Positions 62,170 to 64,000 of a DNA stretch of 64,000 nucleotides are shown here, piece by piece; position 1 is the stretch's first letter, and each line of letters begins with the position of its first letter. This DNA comes from Kitasatospora sp. NA04385 (GTDB lineage Bacteria > Actinomycetota > Actinomycetes > Streptomycetales > Streptomycetaceae): the NCBI RefSeq assembly GCF_013364235.1, contig NZ_CP054919.1:6201001-6265000 (forward strand), given 5' to 3'. Position numbers and translations under genes: made by a program. The notes below the pieces were generated by a model that saw only the letters and a program-made list of their open reading frames with translations, did no database searches and was not told the origin of the DNA.

Positions 62170-63423
62170 TCAGGCCAGGGCGGCGGCCAGCCGTTCGGTG
62201 AAGCGGTTGGTGAACTTGCCCGCCGGGTCGGCCTCCTGACGCAGCGCCAGGAAGTCGGCCAACCGCTCGTGCCCGGCGGCCGCGGCCTGCGGGGAGTGCG
62301 TGACCTTTCCCCAGTGCGGGCGGCCGCCCAGGGGCAGCAGCGCGCGCTCCACGTCCGCGAGGACGGGGGCGAGGGCGACGGGGTCGGGCTTCCAGGTGAA
62401 GTGGAAGGCCACCGAGTCCCGCCCGTACGCGGGGCTCAGCCACAGGCCGTCGGCGGCGACCGTGCGCACCTCGGAGATGTGCAGCACCGGGGCCAACCGG
62501 GCTCCCAGCGAGCGGAGTTCGGCGATCGCGGCCTCGGCGGCCGGGCGCGGCAGCAGGTACTCGGACTGGAGCTCGGCGCCGCTGCTGGGGGTGAACTCGG
62601 GGCGGAAGTGCGGCAGCCGCCGGTGCCAGGGGCCGGGTTCGCCCAGCTGGGGCGTGCAGGGGGCGACGGGCATGCCGGGCACCGGGTGTTCGGGGGCGGT
62701 GGCCGGGCGGGCGCCGGGGACGGTCGCGGCGGGGCTGCCGTCGTCGAGCTGCTTGACCCAGACCCGGCCGGTGTCCGAGCCCCAGTCGGTGAACAGGCTG
62801 ACGCTGTACCCGGCGGCGTGCACCTCGTCCAGGTGCGCGGCGTAGCGGGCCAGCGGCAGGCCGAGGTGGACGTACTGCCGCAGGGCGAAGGCGGGGACGA
62901 CGTCCAGGGTGAGCGCGGTGGCGATGCCGAGCGCGCCGAGGTGCACCACCTCGCCGGGGTGCGCGGTGGTGCGGCTCTCGCCGTCGGGGCCGATCAGCTC
63001 CAGCGAGCGGACGGCGGCGGCGAGCGAGCGGCGGCCGGGGCCCGAGCCGTGGGTGCCGGTCGCGGTGGCGCCGGCGACCGAGATGTGCGGCAGCGAGGCC
63101 AGGTTCTCCAGGGCCAGGCCCGCCGCCTGGAGGGCGACGGCCAGGTCCGCGTAGCGGGTGGCGGCGGAGACGGTGACGCTGCGGGCGTCCGGGGCGATCT
63201 CGATCCGGGAGGGCAGGCCGTCCAGCAGGACCAGGTCCCCGTCGGTGTCGGCGACCGGGCTGAAGGAGTGCCCGCTGCCCAGGGCCCGGACGCGGTCGCT
63301 GCGGCGGACCAGCTCGCGCAGCTCGTCCACCGAGCGGGGCCGGTGCACGGCGCGGGCGCGGTAGGCGAGGTTGCCCGCCCAGTTGGTCAGCGGGCCGTCG
63401 GTCACCAGGTCGTCGGTCGTCAT
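62170..63423 (-). CDS. FAD-dependent alditol (xylitol) oxidase
   Basis: The 417-residue protein matches alditol oxidase AldO of Streptomyces (about 418 residues). It has an FAD_binding_4 domain with the flavin-linking His in ALGSGHSFSP, further FAD contacts in GATATGTHGSG, and a C-terminal ALO domain with HWGKVTHSP near the active site. AldO oxidises xylitol and sorbitol with oxygen, forming hydrogen peroxide. ATG 63423 fits the family length. It lies beside the xylan genes, and two palindromes upstream suggest regulated expression, possibly by the LacI protein encoded just upstream. Confidence 0.88.
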   Translation of the reverse strand: MTTDDLVTDGPLTNWAGNLAYRARAVHRPRSVDELRELVRRSDRVRALGSGHSFSPVADTDGDLVLLDGLPSRIEIAPDARSVTVSAATRYADLAVALQAAGLALENLASLPHISVAGATATGTHGSGPGRRSLAAAVRSLELIGPDGESRTTAHPGEVVHLGALGIATALTLDVVPAFALRQYVHLGLPLARYAAHLDEVHAAGYSVSLFTDWGSDTGRVWVKQLDDGSPAATVPGARPATAPEHPVPGMPVAPCTPQLGEPGPWHRRLPHFRPEFTPSSGAELQSEYLLPRPAAEAAIAELRSLGARLAPVLHISEVRTVAADGLWLSPAYGRDSVAFHFTWKPDPVALAPVLADVERALLPLGGRPHWGKVTHSPQAAAAGHERLADFLALRQEADPAGKFTNRFTERLAAALA

Positions 63424-63483
63424 CGGGACACCCCGGGGTGGTCGGTGCGGGGCGCCCGAGCATCGGCCGTTCCCATTTGTCAT

Positions 63484-63506
63484 GGCGGACTACAAATTAG
63501 TCCGCC
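63484..63506. promoter_or_regulatory. 9-bp inverted repeat upstream of the oxidase gene
   Basis: GGCGGACTA and TAGTCCGCC flank a 5-base centre. It may be an operator of the oxidase gene or a terminator for the upstream lacI gene. Confidence 0.45.
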
Positions 63507-63536
63507 CAGGCCGGAAGGGCAAGGGGGGCGGGCGGC

Positions 63537-63547
63537 CGAAAGTTTCG
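63537..63547. promoter_or_regulatory. CGAAAGTTTCG palindrome, candidate xylan-regulon operator
   Basis: The perfect 11-bp palindrome shares the CGAAA-N-TTTCG form with the site at 60445-60465. It lies 114 bases before the oxidase start and 9 bases after the lacI stop. Confidence 0.6.
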
Positions 63548-63555
63548 AATCCGGC

Positions 63556-64000
63556 TCAGTGCGGCCCGGGCGCCACCGTGCTGGAGCGCACCACCAGGGT
63601 GGTGGAGAGCTCCAGCCGGGTGGGTGCGGCGCTCGCCTCGCCGTTGCGCAGGGCGAGGATCAGGCGGGTGGCCTGCTCGGCCATCTCGCGCAGCGGCTGG
63701 CGGACGGTGGTCAGCGCGGGGCTGGTCCACTTGGCGATGTCCAGGTCGTCGTAGCCGACCACGGACAGCTCCTCGGGGACGCGCAGCCCGCGGAGCCGGG
63801 CGGCCTCCATCACGCCGAGGGCCTGCAGGTCGCTGCCGGCGAAGATCGCGGTGGGCCGGTCGGGCAGCTCCAACAGCCGCTTGGCGCGGGCGAGTCCGCC
63901 CTCGGCGTGGAAGTCGCCGAAGGCGACCAGCTCGGGGTCGACCTCCAGCCCGGCCATCGACATCGCGGAGCGGTAGCCGTCGAGCCGGGCCAGCGAGCAG
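63556..64000 (-). CDS. LacI-family regulator, C-terminal part (runs off the window)
   Basis: At least 147 residues of the sugar-binding domain are present, from ARLDGYRSAMSMAGLEVDPE through IFAGSDLQALGVMEAARLRG and LSVVGYDDLDIAKWTSPALT to the end. The DNA-binding part lies beyond 64000. Its place next to the alditol oxidase and xylan genes, with GAAA-N-TTTC-type sites nearby, makes it a candidate xylan or xylo-oligosaccharide regulator of the BxlR type; that link is inference. Confidence 0.88.
   Translation of the reverse strand, partial: CSLARLDGYRSAMSMAGLEVDPELVAFGDFHAEGGLARAKRLLELPDRPTAIFAGSDLQALGVMEAARLRGLRVPEELSVVGYDDLDIAKWTSPALTTVRQPLREMAEQATRLILALRNGEASAAPTRLELSTTLVVRSSTVAPGPH

Overview
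The window is high-GC actinobacterial DNA, most likely Streptomyces or a close relative such as Kitasatospora. The support is frequent GTG starts, strongly GC-biased third codon positions, a CebR-type operator, DUF574-type methyltransferase and ROK/LacI sugar regulators, a neighbouring xlnB/axeA pair, and R-x-H-V-D leader peptides. Species cannot be decided from the sequence.

Layout. 1-2070 is an accessory edge: a degenerate CRISPR-like array (five 36-bp repeats, 71-73 bp period), the 3' half of a tRNA-Pro(GGG) followed by a terminator (probably an attachment-site scar), and a decayed IS3-type element. 2210-7106 holds an HbpS/GlcG protein, a short-chain dehydrogenase, and secreted GH27 and GH43 enzymes with ricin-type lectin modules. 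7125-21031 has a sulfur flavour: a rhodanese, a GntR regulator, a five-gene NMT1/THI5-type ABC transporter operon with an APH-family kinase, and a Tat-exported sulfatase. Two short R-x-H-V-D leader peptides precede the transporter operon and the sulfatase. An aldo-keto reductase, a chimeric permease remnant and a TetR/MMPL efflux pair with a 28-bp perfect palindrome lie between them.

21732-30377 is a fructan cluster: LacI regulator, lipoprotein binding protein, two permeases, two clan GH-J enzymes and a PfkB fructokinase. 30481-42575 is probably an alpha-1,6-glucan (isomalto-oligosaccharide) locus: GH31 and GH27-like secreted enzymes, a ROK regulator, a GH13 oligo-1,6-glucosidase and a sugar ABC transporter. 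The three transcription units share a related operator-like site. A secreted GH65 enzyme with lectin modules follows (42814-46008).

46340-48768 is a decayed patch with a truncated HNH nuclease, an RHS toxin remnant and a small MerR-type regulator. 48769-55779 carries a DUF574 methyltransferase, a protein with three tandem sigma-70 region 4 repeats and its coupled partner, a CPBP protease/histidine kinase/response regulator run, and an HD hydrolase. Several genes in this stretch contain in-frame tandem repeats.

55944-64000 is a plant cell-wall region: an AA10 lytic polysaccharide monooxygenase behind a CebR box, a CBM2 protein with a Cip1-like domain, a GH11 xylanase and CE4 acetylxylan esterase with nearly identical CBM2 modules, an alditol oxidase, and the end of a LacI regulator. 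CGAAA-N-TTTCG-type palindromes suggest shared xylan control. Overall the window shows a soil saprophyte with several carbohydrate regulons side by side, each with its own regulator, plus sulfur-linked genes.
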